From Streptomyces davaonensis JCM 4913 (GTDB taxonomy: Bacteria; Actinomycetota; Actinomycetes; Streptomycetales; Streptomycetaceae): 64,000 nucleotides of DNA. The notes beneath the pieces were generated by a model. The model was not told where the DNA came from. It saw only the letters and a list, made by a program, of their open reading frames with translations, and did not search any database. Every line of letters begins with the position of its first letter. Positions within the stretch are counted from its first letter, which is position 1. Below, one piece after another: positions 10,061-18,356 of the stretch. The position numbers and the translations under genes were made by a program. The stretch lies in assembly GCF_000349325.1 (NCBI RefSeq), contig NC_020504.1:3878053-3942052 (forward strand), given 5' to 3'.

Positions 10061-12839
10061 TTTGCGGGGGCCTACTCCGCCGCCCCGCGAGGAGGACCGC
10101 TTCGTGGGGCGGGCGGACGATCTGCGCGCGCTGCTCTACGACCTGTCCATCGGCGGCGTCAGCGGGCGGGCGCCGTTCGTGGCTGTCCTGCACGGCCCGC
10201 CCGGCGTCGGCAAGTCGGCCCTGGCCGCGGTGATGGCACGGTGGCACGGCGATGAGCAGCGGCGACAGTCGGGCGAGGATCCGCTCCCGGTGCACTGGCT
10301 CGGCCTCGGCGGCACCGTGGACGTGCAGGGCACACTGCTCCGGCTGCTCGCGGAGTGCGGGGCGCCGCGCGAGCCCATCGTGCACGCGGCCACAGCGCCT
10401 GAGCGGGTGTTCCGCCGATTACTGCGGTACCAGTGCGCCAAGCACATCCGTGAACGGGTCGTGGTCCTGGACGACGTGAGCCCGTCGGCCGCCCGGCCGT
10501 TGCTGAAGGTGTTGCGGGGCTGCGTCGGACTGACGGTGATCGTCACCTCGGACCAGAAGCGCGGGTGGCGGGGGGTCGACCTGCTGCACAGGGTGTGGCC
10601 TCTCAGTGGACGGGAGGCCACCGAGCTCTTCTCGCGGTACCCCGAGACGCACTCTGTTGCAGCCCCCTCGGCCGCACTCGGGCTGCCGTCGCTGGTCCGC
10701 ATCGCCGGAGCGCTGGCGCACGAAGTTCCGCGCGAAGAGCTTCTTGGGGCGACGCGACCGGACGCTCTCGTTCAGCTCGCTCTGCACCGCTGCACCCCCG
10801 AGGAGCGCCTCCTTCTGGAGACGCTTGCCTCAAGACCGTCCCGCGCCCCCTTCACGACCTTGACGATCTGGCCGCTGGACCGACGGAACGCCATGGCCGG
10901 TCTGGTACAGCGAGGGCTGGTGCAGCAACCACGCGAAGCGGAGGACGTGTTCCTGCTGCCGGCCCCCGTGCGGGAAGCGGTGCTGGGCCGTCCGCCGGCG
11001 CACGTGACACCGCCTGACGAGTTGGTCCTGGAACTGGCCGGAGCCGCCACTCGGCTCGTCGACGATTCGGCCAGTCTGCTGGACGGACGGCCCCGGCTGC
11101 TGTCCGACGACAAGCCCCTGGAAGCGCTCTCTCCGCATGAATTCGCAGCACACATCGACGAGTTCATGCGCCTGCTGGCCGACACCCGTCGGCTGCGGGC
11201 CAAGTACTTGGAAGACCTGTTCATCAACGCGCTGGCGACAGTCCTCGCCTTCCTCGGTGACGCCCACCGACTGGTGGCCCTGCACCGAGGGTCGAGGAAG
11301 AACTCGGCGGTGCGCCGTGCTCTGTGTGCAGTCGCGAGGGGCGTGGGCCTGCCGGACGTGGCCCAGTCGCTGATCGACGGCGACACCACGCCGCACGCCA
11401 TCCGCGAGAGGGCGGCGAACCATCACGCGGCCGGACACCTGGACTCCGCGCTGGCGGCGCTGGGTACGGCACCCGAGGCGGAGGACATCCACGCGGCCTG
11501 GAACCTCCTGGTGCGCGGGGCCGTGCTGTGCGACCAGGGCAAGGTGGAGGAGGCCGCCCGTCACCTGCGGTTCTCCGCGGATCTGCACCGGGCGTTCGAC
11601 TGTCGGCGCGGCCATGGTCAGGCGCTGCTTCAGCTGGCTCGGGTGAGCCTGCTGCGCGGGCTGAACGCGGAAGCCGATGAGCTGCTCGGGCAGGCTGAAG
11701 TACTGCTGAGCGCTCTCGGAGACGTCCGCGGGCAGAACTGGATCGAGACCGAACGGGTCCGGCTCCAGGCACAGCGCGGTGACACCGAGGAGGCGTGCCT
11801 CACCGCTGAGCGCACCATCGCGGCGCACAAGGCCGCGGGGGACGTCCGGGGCGTCGGCTGGACCGAGTTCTGGCTGGGGCACGCGCTGTGGGGGGACGGC
11901 CATCACAGCGACGCTGAGTATGAATGGCAGGAAGCTCGCGAGTGCTTCTCACAGTGCTGGGACGCGCTCGGCCATGCCTGGGCACGGCACCGGGTGGCGC
12001 TGGTGCCACCCGACAGGCTGCCTTGGCGGGAAGACCCCGTGGCCGAGTGGCTCAGCGTCCACCAGGAATTCGTCGAAACCGGCTGCACACACGGGCGGGC
12101 CTGGGCAACCCTGGAGATCGCGGCCCGCGTCCCCGGCCCGGCGATGTCATCGGCGTTCCTGTCCACCGCGCAGTCCGACTTCCGGACGTTGGACGACGTG
12201 GCCGGGCTCTCTTGGGTGAGCGCGGTCCGGATCGCACGCGATCACACGCCTCCGCCACCGGACGCACGGGCCCGCCTCACAGAGTCCCTGCCCGATCGGC
12301 CGTGGGCGACGCAACTGATCCAGGACATCGAGAGGTTCTGGGACACCCCTTTCAACGGACTCCTCAACGAGATCCCGCCCCACGCCCGCGACCTCGTCCT
12401 CACCACCTCGACCCCCGACGTCACAGAAGAAGACCTCAGCCCGCACGGCCCCCGCTGCCGAGTCCGCATCACCCTCCTCGACGAATCCCCCACCACCGGA
12501 ACCACCGCCCGCCTCCTCCTCCGCGTCTCCCCGGAGCCGGGCCACACCTGGGCGGCCGACCCGGAAGCCGCCCCCTGGCTCACCGCCACCGCCCTCCCCC
12601 TGACCCGGGCCTCCCTCGAACCGCCGTCCGCGCACCTGCGACCCTCCCACCAGGCAGGCCACGGCGCCGAGTTCGACTTCACCCCCCACCGCACCGGAAC
12701 CCACCGCATCCGGTTCACCATCGCCCTCGAACGCACCGGGACGGTCCTGCAACAAGTGGAAACAGAGCTCGACATCCTCGACAACGACCAGCCGGGCAGC
12801 CACGCGGCACCGCACTCCGTCATCCCGCGCGGGCGGTAG
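10050..12839 (+). CDS. second STAND NTPase with TPR-like repeats and C-terminal beta-rich domain
   Basis: 929 residues. It begins almost directly with the nucleotide-binding domain: EEDRFVGRADDLRALL, intact Walker A HGPPGVGKSA (Lys55), Walker B RVVVLDDV (Asp141, Asp142) and a sensor-like VIVTSDQK. Helical TPR-like repeats cover about residues 450-760 (SALAALGTAPEAEDIHAAWN, GKVEEAARHLRFSADLHRAF). The last 130 residues, after a region of biased CCG/ACC codons, look like an Ig-type beta domain. GTG 10050 follows GGAGG by 4 bases and overlaps the previous gene by 11 bp; TTG 10038 is an alternative. Codon 124 is TTA (10419-10421), the rare bldA-dependent leucine codon. It probably acts with the first STAND protein to sense a trigger and engage the CHAT protease. 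Confidence 0.85.
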   Translation: MGFDLRGPTPPPREEDRFVGRADDLRALLYDLSIGGVSGRAPFVAVLHGPPGVGKSALAAVMARWHGDEQRRQSGEDPLPVHWLGLGGTVDVQGTLLRLLAECGAPREPIVHAATAPERVFRRLLRYQCAKHIRERVVVLDDVSPSAARPLLKVLRGCVGLTVIVTSDQKRGWRGVDLLHRVWPLSGREATELFSRYPETHSVAAPSAALGLPSLVRIAGALAHEVPREELLGATRPDALVQLALHRCTPEERLLLETLASRPSRAPFTTLTIWPLDRRNAMAGLVQRGLVQQPREAEDVFLLPAPVREAVLGRPPAHVTPPDELVLELAGAATRLVDDSASLLDGRPRLLSDDKPLEALSPHEFAAHIDEFMRLLADTRRLRAKYLEDLFINALATVLAFLGDAHRLVALHRGSRKNSAVRRALCAVARGVGLPDVAQSLIDGDTTPHAIRERAANHHAAGHLDSALAALGTAPEAEDIHAAWNLLVRGAVLCDQGKVEEAARHLRFSADLHRAFDCRRGHGQALLQLARVSLLRGLNAEADELLGQAEVLLSALGDVRGQNWIETERVRLQAQRGDTEEACLTAERTIAAHKAAGDVRGVGWTEFWLGHALWGDGHHSDAEYEWQEARECFSQCWDALGHAWARHRVALVPPDRLPWREDPVAEWLSVHQEFVETGCTHGRAWATLEIAARVPGPAMSSAFLSTAQSDFRTLDDVAGLSWVSAVRIARDHTPPPPDARARLTESLPDRPWATQLIQDIERFWDTPFNGLLNEIPPHARDLVLTTSTPDVTEEDLSPHGPRCRVRITLLDESPTTGTTARLLLRVSPEPGHTWAADPEAAPWLTATALPLTRASLEPPSAHLRPSHQAGHGAEFDFTPHRTGTHRIRFTIALERTGTVLQQVETELDILDNDQPGSHAAPHSVIPRGR

Positions 12840-12845
12840 CCCGGC

Positions 12846-14138
12846 ATGCCCACCGAACTCCATGTGCACGTCGTACAGGACCCGAGCCGCGGCTTCACCG
12901 CCCTCCCCGACCGGCTGACCCGCGGCCCGGACGTCACCGTATGCCTGGACAGCCTGGGCGAGGACAAGGTCAGGGCCCGGCTGTACGGCCCCGCCGTGCC
13001 CTCGATCTACGGCACCGAGCACCGTGTCGACCTGGCGGTACGCCCTGCCGACGTACGCGCGGCTGCGGCCCGGTTGTGTCGGCAGTGGAAGGAGCACTTC
13101 GTCGACCATCAGCCGGACGACGGGCCCGAGAACGCGTACGCAACCCTCGTGGACCTGCGGGAACGCCCCACTGCCGAGGTCTACGACATCGTCAACGAAC
13201 TCGCCCTGGTCGGCTCGGAGTTGCTCTACGGCACTCTCCTGGGCAGCGCCGACGACCGCGTCATACGCTTCCGCGACTACCTCACCGAGACCCTCGGGCT
13301 CCGCGACGGACTGCGCGTCCGCTTCGACTCGGATCTGTATGTGCCGTGGCCGATGGTGTGCCTGGAGCAGAAGAGCGTGCCGGCGTTTCTTCCGCGCAGC
13401 GAGGGACTGGATCCGCTGTTCCAACGCTTCCTCGGATACCGCCACCAGATCGAGCAGACCGGCGGCGCGTACCCCTGGCTCGGCGGACTGCACGAGGCCC
13501 CCGACATCCCCGCCGTCAGCCTCAACCACGACACCCGCGTCGACCGCAGGGGCCGTACCCGCGCCGCCGACGTCGCCGCCGTACTCGCCAAGGGCACCCG
13601 ATTCGTGGAGCGCACGACGCACGGCGAACTGGTCAGGGCCCTCGGCGAGGCCGAACTGTGCGAGCAGCTCATGTACTTCTGGTGCCACGGCCACTTCATC
13701 CCCAACGGCTCCCAGCCCGCCTCCCTCGCCCTGAAGCTGACCGACAACAAGACCATCGACGCGCAGACCGTGAAGGACCGGCGGCGCCGTTTCGGCAGCG
13801 AAAGCCCCTTCCAACCCTTCGTCGTGCTCAACGCCTGCCACGCCGGCGTCCCCGAAGGCGGCGGTGACCACAAGTTCCTGAGCGGCGCGCTGATCGACGC
13901 GGGCGCCCGGGGCGTACTGGGCCCGCAGATAGAGATGCCGCAGGTGTTCGCGGCCGAGTACGCGCTGGAGTTCCTGACCCGCTACCTGCACGGCACCGGG
14001 ACCGCGGGCGACATCGCCCACGCCGTCGCCCGCCACTTCGCCGACGTACTGCACAACCCCCTCGGCTTCGCCTACGCCCTCCACCACGGCATGGACACCC
14101 GCCTGGAACGCGCCCCCGACCAGGAGGCCGCCGTATGA
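12846..14138 (+). CDS. CHAT domain caspase-like protease
   Basis: 430 residues. The C-terminal half carries the caspase-fold signature of CHAT domains: a strand ending in FWCHGHF (catalytic His281) and, 50 residues later, VVLNACHAGV (catalytic Cys331), with the following helix GALIDAGARGVLG and the terminal AVARHFADV. The N-terminal half (about 1-200) is a mixed alpha/beta region not recognised. It starts 6 bp after the second STAND gene and its end overlaps the hydrolase start by 4 bp. CHAT proteases are usually switched on by TPR or NTPase partners and cleave a dedicated target; here the two STAND-TPR proteins would be the activators and the hydrolase a candidate target. Confidence 0.85.
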   Translation: MPTELHVHVVQDPSRGFTALPDRLTRGPDVTVCLDSLGEDKVRARLYGPAVPSIYGTEHRVDLAVRPADVRAAAARLCRQWKEHFVDHQPDDGPENAYATLVDLRERPTAEVYDIVNELALVGSELLYGTLLGSADDRVIRFRDYLTETLGLRDGLRVRFDSDLYVPWPMVCLEQKSVPAFLPRSEGLDPLFQRFLGYRHQIEQTGGAYPWLGGLHEAPDIPAVSLNHDTRVDRRGRTRAADVAAVLAKGTRFVERTTHGELVRALGEAELCEQLMYFWCHGHFIPNGSQPASLALKLTDNKTIDAQTVKDRRRRFGSESPFQPFVVLNACHAGVPEGGGDHKFLSGALIDAGARGVLGPQIEMPQVFAAEYALEFLTRYLHGTGTAGDIAHAVARHFADVLHNPLGFAYALHHGMDTRLERAPDQEAAV

Positions 14139-15109
14139 ACGAGGTCGTCACGGTCCGCCTCGGGCCCGACGGACGGCTGCTGGAGGAGACCGCCGACGGC
14201 CTGCGCCCCGTACCCACCGACCGGCTCCCCGACCACTTCGCCGAGGAGCTGACTCCGCCGGAATGGGCCACCGATCTGCTGGTCTACGCACACGGCTGGC
14301 GCACCCCGCCCGAGGACGCCCGCGCCATGGTCGACGGTCTGCTGGCGCACGCGGCCGAGCAGTACCGGCGCGGGGCGTATCCCGGGCTGCCCGAGTGGCG
14401 GCCGTGGACGGTCCTGCTGTGCTGGCCCTCGGGGAAGCGGCGGGGCATCGGTGAGTACCGGAAGATGCGCGCTCGGGCGCATGCCCTGAGCACGGGCAGC
14501 GGCCACGCGGGCCGGGTCCTCGGCCAGCTGCTCGGGTACGTCGACGCCCGCCGCGGTGATCCGGCGGCGCCACCCGTACTCGCCACTCGTGACGGCCAGT
14601 ACCTGCACCTGATCGGGCACTCCTTCGGGTGCCGTGTCCTGTGCGAGGCCGTGCAGTGGGCGGCCGAGGGGCCTGTCACGCTGGGCTGGAGCATGCCGCG
14701 GCCGCCGGACCGGCCGTTCACCGCGGACTCGATGCTGCTGTTCCAGATGGCCGCGCCGCGGGATGCCTTCGCGACCCTGTTCGGCGCGCTCGACGAGGCC
14801 CCGCTGCACGGACCGGTCGTGGCGACCTACGCGCAGGCCGACCTCGCCACCGGGTTCTGGCATGAGCTTGCCGAGAAGCGGGCGGGGGTCGGCCACGCGG
14901 GCATCGGCACCGCGCCCGCGCCGGTCTCCGCGATCCGGATGCGCGGCACGGGCGAGCCGTATCCGCACGAGGTGCTCGACCACCGGTTCGTCAGCGTCGA
15001 CGCCTCGGAGGTGTACGTCCGGCGGCGCGGCTGGTCCGGCGCCCACTCCGACCACGTACGGCCGGAGTCGGCACATCTGCTGCTGTCGCTGGCGGAACAC
15101 GCCCGCTGA
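14135..15109 (+). CDS. alpha/beta-fold serine hydrolase, last gene of the STAND-CHAT operon
   Basis: 324 residues. LLVYAHGWRTPPEDA is the strand plus oxyanion-loop region and LIGHSFGCRVL carries the GxSxG nucleophile elbow (Ser163). Near the end, WSGAHSDHVRP offers His304 or His307 as the catalytic base. The fold resembles esterases or lipases of the DUF900 kind; no signal peptide is seen, so it should be cytoplasmic. ATGA coupling with the CHAT gene implies fixed stoichiometry. It may be the effector of the operon (for instance attacking membrane lipid or a nucleotide ester) or the CHAT substrate. Substrate cannot be told from sequence. Confidence 0.8.
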   Translation: MNEVVTVRLGPDGRLLEETADGLRPVPTDRLPDHFAEELTPPEWATDLLVYAHGWRTPPEDARAMVDGLLAHAAEQYRRGAYPGLPEWRPWTVLLCWPSGKRRGIGEYRKMRARAHALSTGSGHAGRVLGQLLGYVDARRGDPAAPPVLATRDGQYLHLIGHSFGCRVLCEAVQWAAEGPVTLGWSMPRPPDRPFTADSMLLFQMAAPRDAFATLFGALDEAPLHGPVVATYAQADLATGFWHELAEKRAGVGHAGIGTAPAPVSAIRMRGTGEPYPHEVLDHRFVSVDASEVYVRRRGWSGAHSDHVRPESAHLLLSLAEHAR

Positions 15110-15111
15110 GG

Positions 15112-15357
15112 TCAGCCCTTGTCGGCGTCGCCGGAGGCGTCACGCGGCGCGTCCGCCTTCGGGTCCGGGGCCTCCGTGAAGGCGACCTTGCCCATGTGCT
15201 TGTTCATCGACTTCATCAGGCCCCACACGGCCAGGGCCATCACCGCGAAGACGATGAAGCCGAGGACACCGGGGGTGACCTTGTCCTCGTCGACCTCCTT
15301 GGCGAGGGTGGCCAGGTGCGTCATTGCCAGGCTTGCGCTTGCGCTCATGTCAGGCAT
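15112..15357 (-). CDS. small single-pass membrane protein
   Basis: 81 residues: a short N-terminus, one membrane helix (GVLGFIVFAVMALAVWGLMK), a basic patch (KSMNKHMGK) and an acidic tail rich in Asp and Ala. It overlaps the end of mca by 8 bp (ATG 15357) or starts just after it (ATG 15348), so it is co-transcribed with mca. It ends 2 bp from the hydrolase gene, convergent. Small proteins like this follow mca in related genomes as I remember them; function is unknown. Confidence 0.75.
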   Translation of the reverse strand: MPDMSASASLAMTHLATLAKEVDEDKVTPGVLGFIVFAVMALAVWGLMKSMNKHMGKVAFTEAPDPKADAPRDASGDADKG

Positions 15358-16231
15358 TGTCGCGGACGCCCGCGAAGAGGTCGTCCTCGGGGAGGGAGGT
15401 ATCGACGAGGGACTTCGCCAGCTCGTACTCCTCCGTCGGCCAGACCGCCTTCTGGAGCTCCATCGGCACCCGGAACCAGCCGCCGTCGGGGTCGATCTGC
15501 GTGGCGTGGGCGATCAGGGCCTTGTCGCGGATCTCGAAGAAGTCGGCGCACGGGATGTGCGTGGTCAGCGTGCGCTCGGCGCGCTCGAACTCGTCCCAGC
15601 GCTCGAGCCACTCCCCGTACGGCGACTCCAGGCCGCGGTCGAGCATCGCCTGGTGCAGCGCCTCGGTGCGGGGGCGGTTGAAGCCCTGGTTGTAGTAGAG
15701 CTTCTGCGGCTGGTACGCGGTGCCGAACTCGCTCTCCGGGTACTTCTCGGTGTCCGCCGCGCCCTCGAAGGCCACCATCGAGATCTTGTGGGTCATGATG
15801 TGGTCGGGGTGCGGGTAGCCGCCGTTCTCGTCGTAGGTGGTGATCACCTGAGGACGGAAGGCGCGGATCTTCCGCACCAGCTCACCGGCCGCCTTGTCGA
15901 CGTCCTCCAGGGCGAAACAGCCCTCGGGGAGCGGCGGCAGCGGGTCGCCCTCGGGCAGGCCGGAGTCGACGAAGCCGAGCCACTCCTGCTTGACGCCGAG
16001 GATCTCGCGGGCCTCGTCCATCTCCTTCTTGCGTACCTCGTGGATGTGCTCCTCGATGTACTTGTCGTGCTGGAGCTTGGGGTTGAGGATGGAGCCGCGC
16101 TCCCCGCCCGTGCAGGTCACGACCAGCACGTCCACCCCCTCGGACACGTACTTCGCCATGGTGGCCGCGCCCTTGCTCGACTCGTCGTCGGGGTGGGCGT
16201 GGACGGCCATCAGTCGCAGCTGGTCAGTCAA
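15350..16231 (-). CDS. mca: mycothiol S-conjugate amidase
   Basis: 293 residues, usual length. Mca cleaves S-conjugates of mycothiol to a mercapturic acid, which is exported, and glucosaminyl-inositol, which is recycled: the actinobacterial detoxification route for electrophiles and antibiotics. The zinc site of the MshB/Mca (PIG-L) fold is visible as VHAHPDDESSKG and, further on, DENGGYPHPDHIMTH. The motif LVVTCTGGERGSILNPKLQ is typical of Mca rather than the deacetylase MshB. Start ATG 16231. A DUF4307 gene is divergent. Confidence 0.95.
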   Translation of the reverse strand: MTDQLRLMAVHAHPDDESSKGAATMAKYVSEGVDVLVVTCTGGERGSILNPKLQHDKYIEEHIHEVRKKEMDEAREILGVKQEWLGFVDSGLPEGDPLPPLPEGCFALEDVDKAAGELVRKIRAFRPQVITTYDENGGYPHPDHIMTHKISMVAFEGAADTEKYPESEFGTAYQPQKLYYNQGFNRPRTEALHQAMLDRGLESPYGEWLERWDEFERAERTLTTHIPCADFFEIRDKALIAHATQIDPDGGWFRVPMELQKAVWPTEEYELAKSLVDTSLPEDDLFAGVRDNA

Positions 16232-16346
16232 GACTCAATCCTCGTCGGTAGGCGCCCCGGTGTGCATGGGCGCATAAGGCGGCTTCTATAGTGACCGAAT
16301 CGGGGGCCGAATAATTCCAGGGCCCGGCCCTGCCGAGAGGACGATC
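16232..16346. promoter_or_regulatory. divergent promoter region of mca and the DUF4307 gene
   Basis: The 115-bp gap has a good -10 candidate on the plus strand, TATAGT at 16287-16292, overlapping TATAGA on the minus strand, so one AT-rich core may serve both directions. A GAGAGGA ribosome-binding site lies before 16347. Confidence 0.35.
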
Positions 16347-16745
16347 ATGACCACGGCGAGCACAGGACTGCCCGAGGGCCGTTACGGGCGCTCCTCGGAC
16401 GCGCGTGCCGACCGTCGGCTCAAGCTCGCCGCCGTGGTCCTCGGCACGCTGCTCGTGGCGGTCGTGGGCTACTTCGGCTATCACTACGTCGGCCAGAACA
16501 AGATCAGCGCCGAGGTCATCGAGTACGACTTCTCGGAGAAGGCGGTCAAGGTGCATCTGGAGGTCCGCAAGGACTCCGGCGCCTCCGGCTACTGCACGAT
16601 CCGGTCCCAGTCGGAGGACGGCTCCGAGGTGGGCCGGGGGGACTTCCGCTTCGACGGGGACGCCACCCGGATCGACAAGGTCGTCACGCTGCGTACGAGG
16701 GCTGAGGGCACCACGGCCGAGCTGCTCGGCTGCCACGCGGACTGA
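16347..16745 (+). CDS. DUF4307 membrane protein
   Basis: 132 residues: a cytoplasmic N-terminus rich in Arg, one membrane helix (LAAVVLGTLLVAVVGYFGYH) and an extracytoplasmic domain of about 80 residues with two Cys (GYCTIRSQ and the terminal LGCHAD) that may form a disulfide. Sequence and size match DUF4307, an actinobacterial family usually near mca and greA. Function is not known. Confidence 0.85.
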   Translation: MTTASTGLPEGRYGRSSDARADRRLKLAAVVLGTLLVAVVGYFGYHYVGQNKISAEVIEYDFSEKAVKVHLEVRKDSGASGYCTIRSQSEDGSEVGRGDFRFDGDATRIDKVVTLRTRAEGTTAELLGCHAD

Positions 16746-16922
16746 CCTCGGCCGGATCGCTCGCAATACGTAGACGCTGACCTGCGTTGACGTAATTCTG
16801 ATGGCTTATGTCCTCCCCCTTCTGCCATTGAATTGTTAGGCTCGTGGTTTCGCCCATCCGAGAGGGAACATTCTTCTGGGTAGGGCGATGCTTTGTATTC
16901 CCAGTACCGACGAGGAGCACCT

Positions 16923-17423
16923 GTGACCCAGACCAGCGAGTCCGTCACCTGGCTGACCCAGGAGGCGTACAACAAGCTCAAGGACGAGCTTGCGCACCTT
17001 ACTGGTCCTGCGCGCACGGAGATCGCCGCCAAGATCGCGGCCGCGCGCGAGGAGGGGGACCTGCGCGAGAACGGCGGGTACCACGCGGCCAAGGAGGAGC
17101 AGGGCAAGCAGGAGCTCCGTGTGCGCCAGCTGACCCAGCTTCTCGAGAACGCGCAGGTCGGCGAGGCGCCGACGTCCGCGGAGGGCGAGGTCGCGCCCGG
17201 CATGGTCGTGACGATCGCGTTCGACGGCGACGAGGACGACACCCTGTCCTTCCTGCTCGCCTCGCGTGAGTACGCGAGCGCCGACATCGAGACCTACTCC
17301 CCGCAGTCCCCGCTGGGCGCCGGCGTGATCGGCCACAAGGTCGGCGAGGACGCGGAGTACGAGCTGCCGAACGGCAAGAAGGCCTCGGTGCGGATCCTGA
17401 AGGCCGAGCCGTACAGCGGCTGA
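16923..17423 (+). CDS. greA: transcription elongation factor GreA
   Basis: 166 residues. GreA enters the secondary channel of paused RNA polymerase and stimulates cleavage of backtracked transcripts. The N-terminal coiled coil (EAYNKLKDELAHLTGPARTE) carries the acidic tip in REEGDLRENGGYHAAKEEQG, with the Asp and Glu needed for cleavage; the C-terminal FKBP-like globular domain ends VRILKAEPYSG. Start is GTG 16923 with GACGAGGAGC upstream. It stands alone, preceded by a relatively AT-rich region (16780-16900) that likely holds its promoter. Confidence 0.95.
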   Translation: MTQTSESVTWLTQEAYNKLKDELAHLTGPARTEIAAKIAAAREEGDLRENGGYHAAKEEQGKQELRVRQLTQLLENAQVGEAPTSAEGEVAPGMVVTIAFDGDEDDTLSFLLASREYASADIETYSPQSPLGAGVIGHKVGEDAEYELPNGKKASVRILKAEPYSG

Positions 17424-17444
17424 CGCCGCCCCGCACGCCCTTGC

Positions 17445-17490
17445 CGAAGCCCTCGGCGTCCGCGCGGTCCGCGGGACGCCGGGGGCTTCG
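17445..17490. terminator. bidirectional terminator between greA and the ABC exporter
   Basis: 17-bp arms from CGAAGCCCTCGGCGTCC to GGACGCCGGGGGCTTCG, complementary but for one G-U wobble, lie in the gap between convergent genes. The hairpin is very stable and can stop transcription both ways. Confidence 0.75.
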
Positions 17491-17510
17491 TCATGCCGAC
17501 GAGCGCCGCG

Positions 17511-18356
17511 TCACGCCGAGGCCGAGCGGTACTTGCGGACCGCCAGGGTGCGGAACAGCGCGACGATCACGATCGAGTAGATCAGCGACGCCCATACCGG
17601 GTGCTGCATGGGCCAGGCGTCCGAGGTGGAGACCCCGGGGTTGCCGAAGAGCTCGCGGCAGGCCTGGACCGTGGCGCTGAACGGGTTCCAGTCGGCGACG
17701 TGCTGGAGCCAGGGGGTCATGCGGCTGGAGTCCACGAACGCGTTCGAGATGAACGTGACCGGGAACAGCCAGATCAGTCCGCCCGAGGTGGCCGCCTCGG
17801 GGGTCCGCACGGACAGGCCGATCAGGGCGCCGACCCAGGTGAAGGCGTAGCCGAGCAGGAGCAGCAGTCCGAAGGCGCCGAGCACCTCGCCGAAGCTGGT
17901 GTGGGTGCGCCAGCCGACCAGCAGGGCGACTGTCGCCAGCACGAACAGGGTCAGCGCCGTCTGCACCAGGTCGGCCAGGGTCCGCCCGGTGAGGACCGCG
18001 CCGCGGGCCATGGGCAGGGAGCGGAAGCGGTCGATGAGGCCCTTGTGCATGTCGTCGGCGATGCCCGCTCCGGCGCCCGCGGTGGCGAAGGTGACGGTCT
18101 GCGCGAAGATGCCGGCCATCAGGAACTCGCGGTAGACCTGGGAGTCGGTGGTGCCGCCGATGTTCATGGAGCCGCCGAAGACGTAGCTGAACAGCACCAC
18201 GAACATGATGGGCTGGATCAGCCCGAAAATGATCATCTCGGGGATCCTGGACATGCGGATCAGGTTCCGCTTGGCCACGACCAGGGAGTCCCGGACGGAC
18301 TGGACGAGTGGATGGGCCGGGGCCATGACCGGCACGGCGTCGGTGACGGCGCTCAT
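17511..18356 (-). CDS. ABC-2 type exporter permease (DrrB-like)
   Basis: 281 residues, six predicted membrane helices in the ABC-2 pattern: IIFGLIQPIMFVVLFSYVFG, a glycine-rich loop, FLMAGIFAQTVTFATAGAG, then LFVLATVALLVG, LLLLLGYAFTWVGALIG, GLIWLFPVTFISNAFV and a last helix near the end. It resembles the daunorubicin-resistance permease DrrB and would form an exporter with the ATPase encoded just upstream, whose stop overlaps its start (ATGA at 18353-18356). Substrate is unknown; drug or lipid export is plausible. Confidence 0.85.
   Translation of the reverse strand: MSAVTDAVPVMAPAHPLVQSVRDSLVVAKRNLIRMSRIPEMIIFGLIQPIMFVVLFSYVFGGSMNIGGTTDSQVYREFLMAGIFAQTVTFATAGAGAGIADDMHKGLIDRFRSLPMARGAVLTGRTLADLVQTALTLFVLATVALLVGWRTHTSFGEVLGAFGLLLLLGYAFTWVGALIGLSVRTPEAATSGGLIWLFPVTFISNAFVDSSRMTPWLQHVADWNPFSATVQACRELFGNPGVSTSDAWPMQHPVWASLIYSIVIVALFRTLAVRKYRSASA

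Noticed and set aside
6851..15109. The STAND-CHAT operon as a recent genomic island
   Set aside because: No integrase, transposase, tRNA, flanking repeat or drop in GC was seen; it may still be accessory, but the sequence alone does not show transfer.
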